From the NCBI GenBank assembly GCA_032054765.1, contig DAMBSC010000009.1:1-64000 (forward strand): a DNA stretch of 64,000 nucleotides. The letters are read 5' to 3'. Positions 45,212-54,648 of this stretch are shown here, one piece after another. How positions within the stretch are numbered: position 1 is the first letter of the stretch; every line of letters starts with the position of its first letter. The translations under genes and the position numbers were made by a program. The DNA is from DFXE01 sp032054765. GTDB lineage: Bacteria > Bacteroidota > Bacteroidia > Bacteroidales > Tannerellaceae. The notes under the pieces are model-generated. The model saw only the letters and a program-made list of their open reading frames with translations. It was not told the DNA's origin and did no database searches.

Positions 45212-48200
45212 ATGAATATTTTTAATGGGAAAAGTATAGCTTTTCATTTCTATATAAAAAAAGTCTGTCGCATTATGAGAATCACATTTTTATTGTTAAC
45301 CCTTGTGTTAATAAAGATATCAGCTACAGAAACATTTGCTCAAAATTCTAAAGTAACAATCATTTCAAACAACTTGTCAATAAAAGAAATATTGAAAGAA
45401 ATAGAAAACCAAAGCGATGTTTCGTTCTTTTATAATGATTTAGCTATTGATATGAGCCATAAAGTCAATATCAATATTAAGAACAAAGCGATAACAGAAG
45501 TATTAACCTATATACTTCCTAATTGCATCTATGAAGTCGAGGGAAAAAGAATTATCCTGATTCCTAAAACACAATCTGTTTTACAGGAAAAAAAGATCAT
45601 ATCAGGTCTTGTTCTTGATGAAAAAGGGGAACCTGTTATTGGAGCAAATGTAATAGAAAAGGGAACAACCTCTAATGGAACTATTACTGATATGGATGGG
45701 AAATTTACTTTGAACGTCTCGGATAATTCTACTTTATTAATTTCATACATTGGTTATAATCCAGTCGAAATTAATGTGAAAGATAAATCTTATCTTAATG
45801 TAAGGTTAGTAGAAGATAATCAAACATTAAATGAGGTAGTAGTGGTTGCTTATGGTACACAAAAGCGGTCAAATCTGACCGGTTCCGTTGATGTGGTCCG
45901 CTCTAAAGATCTGGAAAACCGTCCGGTAACCAGTGCAAGCTCGATGTTACAAGGTAAAGCTACCAGTATCACGTTTACTACTCCGGAAGGAGGAAATACC
46001 CCGGGAAAGGCTTCGACTATACAGATACGCGGACAGGCAGCCTTGACGGAGTCTACTCCTCCACTTGTCGTTATTGATGGGATTCCTTCGGATATGGCCG
46101 ATTTTAATGCTTTAAACCCGAATGATATTGAAAGTATTTCGGTTTTGAAAGACGCGGCAGCTTCTGCTGTATATGGCGCCCGGGCACCCTACGGTGTATT
46201 AATGATCTCCACTAAAATGGGAAAGAGAAATGAGAAGCCAACAATTACTTATTCAGGAAACTACGGGGTAGTAAATCCTATCAATATGCCCCGAATGGCG
46301 GACTCCTATACTTTCGGATTACTAAAGAATCAGTCTAAGATCAATGCAAAGATGCCAAGAGCTTTTACAGATGATAAATTAGATTTGATTTTAGATAATA
46401 TTCAAAATCCGGGGAAATATACACCTTATGATTTGAATCCCGGAGAAGGTGATGACTGGGGATGGGGAAATAAATCTTATGAGAATAATGATTTTATTGA
46501 TATCTGGTTACGTTCTTCGTTCCGTCATCAGCATGATCTTTCCGTAAGAGGCGGCAATGATAAAACTTCTTATTTTGTGTCTACCGGATATGTTTACCAA
46601 CCGGGTATCCTGAATTTTGTAGAAGATATAGACAACTATTCCCGTTTCAATATTAACGGAGGGCTGGAAACTGATATTACTTCCTGGTTGAAATTGACTT
46701 ACCGATCACGTTATTCCTATGAAACAACAAAAGAACCGGCTTTCGAATATAACCAGGGGAGGCAACGTGTCTATGATTTTGCTTTTGGAGCATGGCCAGT
46801 TACTCCTGTTAGAAATCCGGATGGATACCCTAATGAAGGAAATCGAATCGGTACCGGATTGGGAGCAGGTCACCGCACGGATTTAAGGCATCGCCTGGAT
46901 AATATCCTGGCGTTGGATTTCAGTCTGGCGAAAGGATGGACTGCGCATGTGGATGGAACCTGGCGTATGAATTTCCAGGACTATCAGACATTGAGAAAAC
47001 CAGTTTACGGATTAAGGCCATCCGGTGCCCAGTTTACGTTTGGCGGGACAGAATCTTCATTAGCCAAACAAACGGGAATGACACGATACTGGACTATACA
47101 GGGATATACTGCGTATGAACATCAAATCAAAAAACATACTTTCAGAATTCAGTTAGGAGCTCAGGCCGAAGAAAATACTTACAGAGAGTTGTCAGGTACG
47201 GCAAAGGATCTGTTTGTTCCGGATATGGATGCCGTATCGATTGCTCAGGGCATACGCACATTCGATGATAAAATAAATGATTGGGCAACAGCAGGTTTCT
47301 TTGGCAGGTTCAATTATAATTTTGATGAACGTTACTTTCTTGAAGTGAATGGGCGTTATGATGGTTCCGGCAGATATTCGAAAGGTTCGCAATGGGGATT
47401 CTTTCCGTCTGCTTTCGCCGCATGGAATATGAGTAACGAAAGTTTTTGGGAAAACCTGAATGAGGTAATCAATTTCTCAAGGCTAAGAGCTTCTTACGGT
47501 ACGCTTGGTAATCAGGGAAACTCAGCCGGTTATATACATATACCGACAATGGAGGTAGTATCGGAAACTCCGTGGATATTTAACGGTAAACGTCTTCCTT
47601 ATGTTAAGACTCCGGGAATTTTGAATATGAACAGAACCTGGGAGAAGATTACAACACTTGATATAGGATTGGAGATGCGATTTCTTAATAACCAGTTATC
47701 TGCCGAACTTGGATATTTTAACCGGCGCTCATGGGATATCATAGGACCTCCGACTCCAAAGGCATCAGTATTGGGAACAAGCGCTCCTCAGATAAATAAT
47801 GCAGAATTTGTAACTAAAGGTTTTGAAATGCAGTTAAGCTGGAGAGACCAGATCAGTGCCCAATGGGATTATAGTGCTTCTTTAAGTCTCTCGGACGGAC
47901 GCAGCGAGGTGACAAAATATAATACTTCGTCAAACTCTTTCGGTAAAACTTCCGACGGAAAGGAAAAATGGTATAAAGGAAAAGTCTTTGGTGAAATATG
48001 GGGATATAAAGTAGACCGGTTCCTGACAAAAGATGATTTTGGCGCAGACGGCAAACTATTGGTAGACCAAAGTAAAATCCACGCGAACTGGTATCCCGGT
48101 GATGTCAAATATGAAGACCTGGATGGTGATGGAGAAATAACCCCGGGGAATTCAACGGTAGAAGAACCTGGAGATAAAAGAATTATAGGAAATACGACTC

Positions 48201-48745
48201 CAAGGTTCAGATATGGGATAAACCTGAATACCGGATATGAATTCGTAAAAGCAGGTCGTTTGGATTTATCTCTCTTTTTTGAAGGTGTAGCCAAGCGGGA
48301 TCTGTTTATGGATGGTTCTTTCTTCTTCTGGGGGACTGGAGTTAGCAATTCGTTTGCCAGCTCTGTATATGATAATAAATGGCATAAGGATTTCTATCGT
48401 GATGAGACAACAGAAGCCCGCCTCCTTGACTATATGGGAGAAAATATCAATTCGTATTTCCCACGTCCTTATGACAATGCGGAAGGAAATAAGAATTTCC
48501 AGCCGAATACGAAATATCTACTTAGCGGAGCTTATATCAGGTTGAAGAACCTCCAACTGTCTTATACATTGCCCAAACATCTTATTGCGAAGGCCGGAAT
48601 GAGTAATTGCCGGATCTATTTCTCCGGTGAGAATCTGTTTGTGTTGTCGGGATTACCTTCTTATATAGATCCGGAAGCCGTAAGCGGTGGAAGAATGTAT
48701 CCGCAACAGGCCGTTTATTCTTTTGGCGTGAATGTTAGTTTTTAA
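45212..48745 (+). CDS. susC: SusC-family TonB-dependent outer-membrane receptor with STN domain
   Basis: The outer-membrane transporter of a glycan-uptake SusCD pair. The 1177-residue product has a signal sequence, an STN domain (about residues 45-125, SLSIKEILKEIENQSDVSFFYNDL-like), a carboxypeptidase-like repeat domain (SGLVLDEKGEPVIGANVIEKG), a TonB-box region with the plug starting VVAYGTQKRSNLTGSV, and a 22-strand barrel to the C-terminal NVSF. The STN domain is the part that signals to FecR. ATG 45212 is chosen; ATG 45176 and a third ATG later would give longer or shorter signal sequences. It is followed by susD 19 bp later. Confidence 0.93.
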   Translation: MNIFNGKSIAFHFYIKKVCRIMRITFLLLTLVLIKISATETFAQNSKVTIISNNLSIKEILKEIENQSDVSFFYNDLAIDMSHKVNINIKNKAITEVLTYILPNCIYEVEGKRIILIPKTQSVLQEKKIISGLVLDEKGEPVIGANVIEKGTTSNGTITDMDGKFTLNVSDNSTLLISYIGYNPVEINVKDKSYLNVRLVEDNQTLNEVVVVAYGTQKRSNLTGSVDVVRSKDLENRPVTSASSMLQGKATSITFTTPEGGNTPGKASTIQIRGQAALTESTPPLVVIDGIPSDMADFNALNPNDIESISVLKDAAASAVYGARAPYGVLMISTKMGKRNEKPTITYSGNYGVVNPINMPRMADSYTFGLLKNQSKINAKMPRAFTDDKLDLILDNIQNPGKYTPYDLNPGEGDDWGWGNKSYENNDFIDIWLRSSFRHQHDLSVRGGNDKTSYFVSTGYVYQPGILNFVEDIDNYSRFNINGGLETDITSWLKLTYRSRYSYETTKEPAFEYNQGRQRVYDFAFGAWPVTPVRNPDGYPNEGNRIGTGLGAGHRTDLRHRLDNILALDFSLAKGWTAHVDGTWRMNFQDYQTLRKPVYGLRPSGAQFTFGGTESSLAKQTGMTRYWTIQGYTAYEHQIKKHTFRIQLGAQAEENTYRELSGTAKDLFVPDMDAVSIAQGIRTFDDKINDWATAGFFGRFNYNFDERYFLEVNGRYDGSGRYSKGSQWGFFPSAFAAWNMSNESFWENLNEVINFSRLRASYGTLGNQGNSAGYIHIPTMEVVSETPWIFNGKRLPYVKTPGILNMNRTWEKITTLDIGLEMRFLNNQLSAELGYFNRRSWDIIGPPTPKASVLGTSAPQINNAEFVTKGFEMQLSWRDQISAQWDYSASLSLSDGRSEVTKYNTSSNSFGKTSDGKEKWYKGKVFGEIWGYKVDRFLTKDDFGADGKLLVDQSKIHANWYPGDVKYEDLDGDGEITPGNSTVEEPGDKRIIGNTTPRFRYGINLNTGYEFVKAGRLDLSLFFEGVAKRDLFMDGSFFFWGTGVSNSFASSVYDNKWHKDFYRDETTEARLLDYMGENINSYFPRPYDNAEGNKNFQPNTKYLLSGAYIRLKNLQLSYTLPKHLIAKAGMSNCRIYFSGENLFVLSGLPSYIDPEAVSGGRMYPQQAVYSFGVNVSF

Positions 48746-48764
48746 TCATATAAATTAATACGTT

Positions 48765-50570
48765 ATGACAAATATATTTAACAAAATAAAAGTCACATAT
48801 AAGAATTTTATTATTCTTCTGATTGCACTTTGGGCATTTTCTTCCTGTGATGATTTTCTGGACAGGAAACCATTAGATGAAGTCTCGCAGGAAACATTCT
48901 GGAAAACACCGTCTCAGCTGGATGCTTATATTGTAGGCAAATATAATTGGCTTCCCGGACAATTTGCTGATTGGGGTTTAGGCCATTATTTGAATGATCA
49001 GAAATCGGATAATATGGTTATCGGGATGAATCATCCGACCTGGATGAACGGAGAGGATAACACGACTCCAACCAGCGGAGGAAACTGGAAATGGGATGCT
49101 ATCCGGGAAATCAATATGTTCTTTGATAACTATACAAACTGCGAATCTCCTTTCAGTTCATATGCACATACTTATGGAGAAGCCTGCTTTTTGAAAGCTT
49201 TAAAATACCATGAACTGGTAAAGAATTATGGGGATGTCCCTTGGTATTCTTCTGTCCTTTCCGATACGGATGAGGAATTATTAAATAAAGCGCGTGATCC
49301 GCGATCCATGGTAGTGGATTCTATTATGAATCTTATTGACCAATCGGTGGAACATCTGAGCCTCCGTGCTTCAGTAGGTGTAAACAGGATTAATAAAGAA
49401 ACGGCATTGATCTATAAATCCAGAGTCGCATTATACGAAGCAACATGGGCTAAGTATCATGCGGGAACACCTTCGGAATCAGATGTGGATGCCGACAAAT
49501 ATTTTAAAAAGGCCATCGAAGCTTACAATCAATTTAAACAAATGTGTGGTGGTTTTGATGGAAAACTATATTCAACAGGCAATCCGGATACTGACTACTA
49601 TAATCTGTTTAACAGGTTTGACTATGCAGATATACAGGAAGTCACACTGAGTAAAAAATACTCTGAAGCATTAGGCATAAAAAATAACGTGAATGTACAA
49701 TCTTGGTGGTACGGATACGGAAATTGTTCCTATACTTTAGATCTGGTCCGTAGTTATTTATCCAATGAGGGTAAATCAATAAATATTATGGACAAATCAC
49801 TAATAGAAGGGACAGGGGCTGCTTATTTATCTACATTGGCTTCAAAATTAGACCCTCGTTACAGACAAAGTGTATTCACTCCCGGGGATTTGTTGAATAC
49901 AGTAGCTCCCGGTTTTATTGATTCCTTATTTACTGTACCTCAAATACACATGTCTGAGGCATCCCGAAATACGACAACCGGTTTTTCACCTAAAAAAGCT
50001 CATAATCCTGAAGGCTCCCTTGTGAATCAGACTGATCCTTTGGTTTCCAGTATCTCATTCAGGATTCCTGAGTTGATGCTGAACTATGTGGAAGCCTATG
50101 TCGAGCTGAATGGAATATTTCCTGATTTATCAGATAATATAGATTTATTACGTAAGCGTGTGAATATGCCGACACTGACAGACGTTAAACCCACGGTGGA
50201 TTCCTGGTGGCCGGATTATGGCTATACTGTTTCCGACAACTTAGCAATTATCCGTCAGGAACGTCGTGTTGAGATGGCAGGCGAAGGGTATCGCACGGAT
50301 GACTGGAAACGTTGGAGAGCCCATAAACTATTCGATGGAAAACGTCCGAGGGGGTACCGGTATGAAAAAGAGGATTATGTCCGGTTAGGACTAAATATCC
50401 CATCTATACCTGTGGATTCGGAAGGCTATCTCGATCCGTATGCTGTAAGCTTAAACGGAGGAGTATTTAATTTCAAACCGGATAGAGATTATCTGAGTCC
50501 GATTCCTATGGATGATTTGCTTATCAATCCGAATTTGAAACAAAATCCGGGCTGGGATTCTCCTAAATAA
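48765..50570 (+). CDS. susD: SusD-family surface glycan-binding lipoprotein
   Basis: The glycan-binding lid of the SusCD transporter. The 601-residue product has a lipoprotein signal with lipobox-like ALWAFSSCDDF (lipid Cys about residue 28), the conserved start DDFLDRKPLDEVSQETFWKTPSQLDAY and TPR-rich helices. The last about 150 residues contain the conserved RRVEMAGEGYRTDDWKRWRAHKL. Substrate cannot be predicted from sequence alone; the following sulfatase and GH97 gene suggest a sulfated host or plant glycan. Confidence 0.94.
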   Translation: MTNIFNKIKVTYKNFIILLIALWAFSSCDDFLDRKPLDEVSQETFWKTPSQLDAYIVGKYNWLPGQFADWGLGHYLNDQKSDNMVIGMNHPTWMNGEDNTTPTSGGNWKWDAIREINMFFDNYTNCESPFSSYAHTYGEACFLKALKYHELVKNYGDVPWYSSVLSDTDEELLNKARDPRSMVVDSIMNLIDQSVEHLSLRASVGVNRINKETALIYKSRVALYEATWAKYHAGTPSESDVDADKYFKKAIEAYNQFKQMCGGFDGKLYSTGNPDTDYYNLFNRFDYADIQEVTLSKKYSEALGIKNNVNVQSWWYGYGNCSYTLDLVRSYLSNEGKSINIMDKSLIEGTGAAYLSTLASKLDPRYRQSVFTPGDLLNTVAPGFIDSLFTVPQIHMSEASRNTTTGFSPKKAHNPEGSLVNQTDPLVSSISFRIPELMLNYVEAYVELNGIFPDLSDNIDLLRKRVNMPTLTDVKPTVDSWWPDYGYTVSDNLAIIRQERRVEMAGEGYRTDDWKRWRAHKLFDGKRPRGYRYEKEDYVRLGLNIPSIPVDSEGYLDPYAVSLNGGVFNFKPDRDYLSPIPMDDLLINPNLKQNPGWDSPK

Positions 50571-50585
50571 ATTAATATGATTACG

Positions 50586-50633
50586 GGTGCATCACAAGTT
50601 ACCCTTTTCACAAAGGTTAGTTTATGATGCACC
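50586..50633. promoter_or_regulatory. Intergenic hairpin between susD and sulfatase
   Basis: GGTGCATCA and TGATGCACC (9 bp) pair across a 30-base loop that can form an inner stem (TACCC/GGTTA region). A weak T-stretch follows. This could cut down transcription into the enzyme genes relative to susCD. Confidence 0.5.
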
Positions 50634-50662
50634 TTTATTAAGTTAAATAAGCTACATAAACA

Positions 50663-52150
50663 ATGATAGTCAATAAGAAAGCACTCTCTGTTACACTAAG
50701 TCTATTAGCTGTTCATCCGATCGTTCAGGCCAAGGATAAACCCAATGTTATTTTTATTTTAGCAGATGATATCGGATATGCGGATTTCAGCTGTTACGGG
50801 GCAAAACTGATCAAAACACCTAATTTGGATAAACTTGCCCGTAATGGTGTGAAATTTACCAATGCTTATTCACCGGCTTCAACTTCGACTCCTTCACGTT
50901 ATGCACTGCTTACCGGAGAATATGCGTGGCGTGCGGATGCCCGTATTCTGACGGGAGATGCTCCGTTATTAATAGATGTACAAAAGAATAACTTACCCAA
51001 AACTTTTCAGCAGGCAGGGTATCATACCGGTATAGTCGGTAAGTGGCATTTAGGGTTGGGAAGCAGAGAAGACAAAGTGGATTTCAACAAGACAATAGTC
51101 AAAGGACCCAAAGAGGTAGGTTTTGATTATTCCTATATTTTCCCGGCTACCAATGACCGTGTTCCATGTGTTTATATGGAAAATGGGAATGTGGTAAACT
51201 TATCTCCTTCGGATCCTATACAAGTCTCTTATCAACGTAAAATAGGAAACATGCCTACCGGGAGAGAAAATCCTGAATTGCTTACCCTTCGACCTCATTT
51301 GGGGCACGACGGAACCATTGTTGACGGAGTGAGCCGGGTCGGATGGATGAGTGGCGGAAGCGCAGCCTTGTGGAAAGATGAAGAGATGGCAGACGTATTA
51401 TTGGGTAAGGCACTGGAATTTATCAGAAGTCCTAAAGACCAGCCCTACTTCCTTTATTTTGCAACACACAATGCCCATGAACCACGTATACCCTCTCCCA
51501 AATTCAGGGGAAAGTCAAAAGCCGGTATTTACGGCGATGTGATCGAAGAGTTCGACTATATGGTGGGAGAAGTAATTAAAGCCCTGAAAGCAAACGGCGA
51601 ATTGGATAACACCATTATCATTGTGACCAGTGATAACGGACCGATGATCAAAGAAGGTTATGAGGATGGCGCGCTGGAGAATCTGAACGGGCATAATCCT
51701 TACCGGCAGTTGAGAGGTGAAAAAGGCACATTGAATGAGGGGGGACTTCGTGTCCCTTTTATATTCAGCTGGCCCCAAAAAGTGAAGAAAGGTTTTGAAC
51801 AGGATCAACCCTTCTGTTACCTGGACATGTTGGCTACTTTTTCACGGATGTTGGGTTTTCAGGAGAACAATCTTTGTATGAACGATAGCCGGGATGCTTC
51901 CCAATTGTTTTTTGACCCTCAGGCAGAATTATACCGTCCTTACCTTATCCTGCAGAATAATGGAAAGAATATCGCAGTACGTTCCGGCGAATGGAAGTGG
52001 ATACCGACCCAAAGCAATCAGAATCAGGAATTATACAACTTGAAAAATGATCTGTCAGAACTACATAATGTACAGTTTGCATTCTGGAAAATCATTGAGG
52101 AATTAAAAAAACAGGTATCCGAATTGCCACAAACAAATAGCAAGAAATAG
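50663..52150 (+). CDS. Exported sulfatase of the Ser type (S1 family)
   Basis: Removes sulfate esters from a glycan in the periplasm or at the surface. The 495-residue product has a signal peptide ending about HPIVQAK, metal ligands in FILADDIGYADFSC and the formylglycine signature S75-T-P-S-R79, so the modified residue is Ser, requiring an anaerobic maturase (anSME) encoded elsewhere. Other family segments are GIVGKWHLGLG and VTSDNGPM. It sits between susD and a GH97 enzyme, which supports joint breakdown of a sulfated glycan. Confidence 0.9.
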   Translation: MIVNKKALSVTLSLLAVHPIVQAKDKPNVIFILADDIGYADFSCYGAKLIKTPNLDKLARNGVKFTNAYSPASTSTPSRYALLTGEYAWRADARILTGDAPLLIDVQKNNLPKTFQQAGYHTGIVGKWHLGLGSREDKVDFNKTIVKGPKEVGFDYSYIFPATNDRVPCVYMENGNVVNLSPSDPIQVSYQRKIGNMPTGRENPELLTLRPHLGHDGTIVDGVSRVGWMSGGSAALWKDEEMADVLLGKALEFIRSPKDQPYFLYFATHNAHEPRIPSPKFRGKSKAGIYGDVIEEFDYMVGEVIKALKANGELDNTIIIVTSDNGPMIKEGYEDGALENLNGHNPYRQLRGEKGTLNEGGLRVPFIFSWPQKVKKGFEQDQPFCYLDMLATFSRMLGFQENNLCMNDSRDASQLFFDPQAELYRPYLILQNNGKNIAVRSGEWKWIPTQSNQNQELYNLKNDLSELHNVQFAFWKIIEELKKQVSELPQTNSKK

Positions 52151-52186
52151 AATAATAATCGGTGTATTTTAAAAACGAATATATTT

Positions 52187-54118
52187 ATGAATAGGCAATA
52201 TGTGAAATTAATAATATTCTTATTTCTGTTGGCGGGAGTAAACTTCGCTTGTACACAACAAGGTAATAAGGTGTATCGGATTGTTTCTCCGGATAATCGA
52301 CTGTCGATGGAAATAAGACAAAATGAAAAAGGAGAACTTTATTATACGTTTGCAGCTAATAGTACAAAACTGATTGAAGACTCTCCTTTGGGCTTTGAGC
52401 CAGAGCCAAAGGAGCAGGTTTCCTCAACAAGCTGGTCAATTGAAAAAGTATCCCGCAGGAAAGTAAATGACGAGTGGAAACCTGTATGGGGTAAGCGCGC
52501 TACGGTAGCTGACATTTTTAATGAGTTTACTGTAGATCTGAAAGCTTCCGGAGGAAAGTTGGAGCGTTTGCAGATCGTAGCCCGTATTTATAATGATGGA
52601 ATTGCTTTTCAATATATTATCCCGTCTGAAGGAAGTTTCGAAATGAAGAACGTATCTGAACGGACAGCTTACAACTTTGCCGCGGATTACACCGCATGGT
52701 TCTACAATGGGGAACACCATAATACTGGTCCGGAAAAACTAAGTGAAAGTAATGGAACACGATTACCTGTAATGACTGTAAAGGCAGGGGATAATCATTA
52801 CCTGGCAATTCATGAAGCCGATTTAAGAGTAGGCACTCCATTGGTCTTGACCTCGAAGAAAAATGAACTATGCTTTGATATTGTATCAGAACCAATGGAC
52901 CTATCTCCCGGCTATACATCGGCGTGGCGTGTTATTGTGTATGGAAGTACACCGGGAGCTTTGGTCGATTCACATTTGATAGAGTTACTGAACCCTGATC
53001 CTTCCCCGGAATATGATTTTTCCTGGGTAAAACCAGGTATGGCAGTTTGGGATTGGCGTATTGATGGAGCTATCTGGGATGATTTTACCTATTCGATGTC
53101 TTTACCATCCTGGATACGTATGGTGGACTTTGCTGCAGAACAGGGATTCAATTATCTGGTTTTAGATGCTAATTGGTATGGTCCTGAATTTGAATCGGAG
53201 TCGGATCCTATAGCAGGAGAAAAAGCCAAAGATGTTCAAAAGCTTATAGCTTATGGAAAAGAAAAAGGAGTAGGAATATGGTTATACCTGAATGATGTCG
53301 GAGGGCGAAAATATCCGATCGAAGAAACCTTAAAGCAATATGGCGACTGGGGAGCCGCCGGCGTGAAATATGGCTTTATGCGAGGTAATCCCGAAGAAAA
53401 AAACCAATGGACAAGAAAGATCACGGAGTTATGCGCCCGGAATAAATTATTAGTAGATTATCATGACGGTCCCATCCATCCCTATGGACAAATGCGTACA
53501 TGGCCGAATGCCGTAACGCGTGAGTACAATCATGCCCAATTAGATGCTCACCGCGTGTTCACCCCAGAGACATTCGTAACTACCGTATTTGTCAATATGA
53601 TAGCTGGACCTTTAGACATGAACAACGGCATGTTCGACCTGAGGCAGGGAAATACAACCCGTGTAGATGAGAGCCAGCCGGTACCTTCTACATTAGTTTC
53701 GGAAGCAGCACGTACATTAATTGTATTTTCCGGCGTGACAATATTACCTGATATACCTGAGTATTATCGTAAATACCCTGATTTACTACACTTTCTTTCT
53801 GAGCAAAAAATGCCATGGAAAGAAAGTAAAACCTTAGACGGCAAGATAGGGGAATACATTGTAATGATGAGACAAACAGAGGGAGCTTATCTTGTTGCTG
53901 CTGCTACAAATGAAGAGAGCAGAATACTGGAAATACCCTTGTCCTTTTTGGAGAAAGGTACTTATAGGGTGAAAATCATAGAGGATGGAGAAGATGCACA
54001 TTATCTTACCAACAGAGAAACTCTCAATGTATCGAGAAAACAAGTTACCGGAGAAGATACTTTGCAAGTAAAACTTGCTCCCGGAGGAGGAGCCTGTATG
54101 ATCTTTACATTCCAATAA
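52187..54118 (+). CDS. Glycoside hydrolase family 97 enzyme
   Basis: GH97 enzymes are alpha-glucosidases or alpha-galactosidases of the SusB type. The 643-residue product has a lipoprotein-type signal (LLAGVNFACTQQ; lipid Cys about 22), an N-terminal beta-sandwich with the SPDNRLSMEI start, the catalytic barrel and a C-terminal beta domain. Conserved segments are TSAWRVIVYG, WDWRIDGAIW and RTWPNAVTREY. The position equivalent to the retaining-type nucleophile appears as Gly (VKYGFM, G396) and the strand with the inverting-type Glu reads V423-D-Y-H426-D427, so its mechanism is not evident. Last gene of the PUL. Confidence 0.88.
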   Translation: MNRQYVKLIIFLFLLAGVNFACTQQGNKVYRIVSPDNRLSMEIRQNEKGELYYTFAANSTKLIEDSPLGFEPEPKEQVSSTSWSIEKVSRRKVNDEWKPVWGKRATVADIFNEFTVDLKASGGKLERLQIVARIYNDGIAFQYIIPSEGSFEMKNVSERTAYNFAADYTAWFYNGEHHNTGPEKLSESNGTRLPVMTVKAGDNHYLAIHEADLRVGTPLVLTSKKNELCFDIVSEPMDLSPGYTSAWRVIVYGSTPGALVDSHLIELLNPDPSPEYDFSWVKPGMAVWDWRIDGAIWDDFTYSMSLPSWIRMVDFAAEQGFNYLVLDANWYGPEFESESDPIAGEKAKDVQKLIAYGKEKGVGIWLYLNDVGGRKYPIEETLKQYGDWGAAGVKYGFMRGNPEEKNQWTRKITELCARNKLLVDYHDGPIHPYGQMRTWPNAVTREYNHAQLDAHRVFTPETFVTTVFVNMIAGPLDMNNGMFDLRQGNTTRVDESQPVPSTLVSEAARTLIVFSGVTILPDIPEYYRKYPDLLHFLSEQKMPWKESKTLDGKIGEYIVMMRQTEGAYLVAAATNEESRILEIPLSFLEKGTYRVKIIEDGEDAHYLTNRETLNVSRKQVTGEDTLQVKLAPGGGACMIFTFQ

Positions 54119-54648
54119 ATGAATTACTGAATGGATATTGTAACTGTACCCTTTCTACAGAGAGTTTTCAGTAAACATCTGTCACCTGTCACCAACAATA
54201 TTGAAACCCTGTCTGTATGCGGAACGAAGTGTGACGGATCGCTCTTTATTATCTATCACTATATCTACCACCAGAAAGGGAAAAAAACAAATCAACAGCA
54301 ACAACTGCAGAACCCTGAAAATCTGAAATGTGAAAGTAATGTTGTAGAAAAATGTATTGAAGAATTAGTTGTTTCATCATATATATTAACTGTATTCTTA
54401 CCAGCTTTTATTTGTTAATTCAGGAAGTCTTCATCTCTTCACCATGGTGAAAACTTTTTTCCACCATGGTGGAAAGCAAATTCCACCTAGGTCAAAAGTA
54501 AATTCCACCCTGGTGGAATTAATAATTAATCTTATCAAAAATGATAAAATACGATGAGCAAGTCGATAAAATGCTGTATATAAAACAAAAAATGATATAT
54601 TGCTTTATTAATAGGATTGACAAATCCAGAGAAATATATCTAATTAAG
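54119..54648. other. Intergenic region between converging GH97 and RNase R genes
   Basis: No convincing gene. A 95-codon frame at 54131-54418 on the plus strand lacks recognisable features and was not called. The region holds palindrome array 3 (54436-54520) and AT-rich sequence after it up to the RNase R stop. Confidence 0.6.
54436..54520. repeat. Palindrome array 3, four units with 22-bp period
   Basis: CAC-N4-GTG-type palindromes centred at 54444.5, 54466.5, 54488.5 and 54510.5, with centres CATG, CATG, CTAG and CCTG. The third unit is imperfect on its right arm. Arms are of the TTCCAC/GTGGAA kind, different in sequence from arrays 1 and 2 but identical in architecture. It lies between two converging genes, so it is not tied to a promoter. 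Confidence 0.88.

Noticed and set aside
54131..54418. A 95-codon frame after the GH97 gene
   Set aside because: No domain, no promoter, composition like intergenic DNA, and it lies directly after the end of the PUL; left uncalled.
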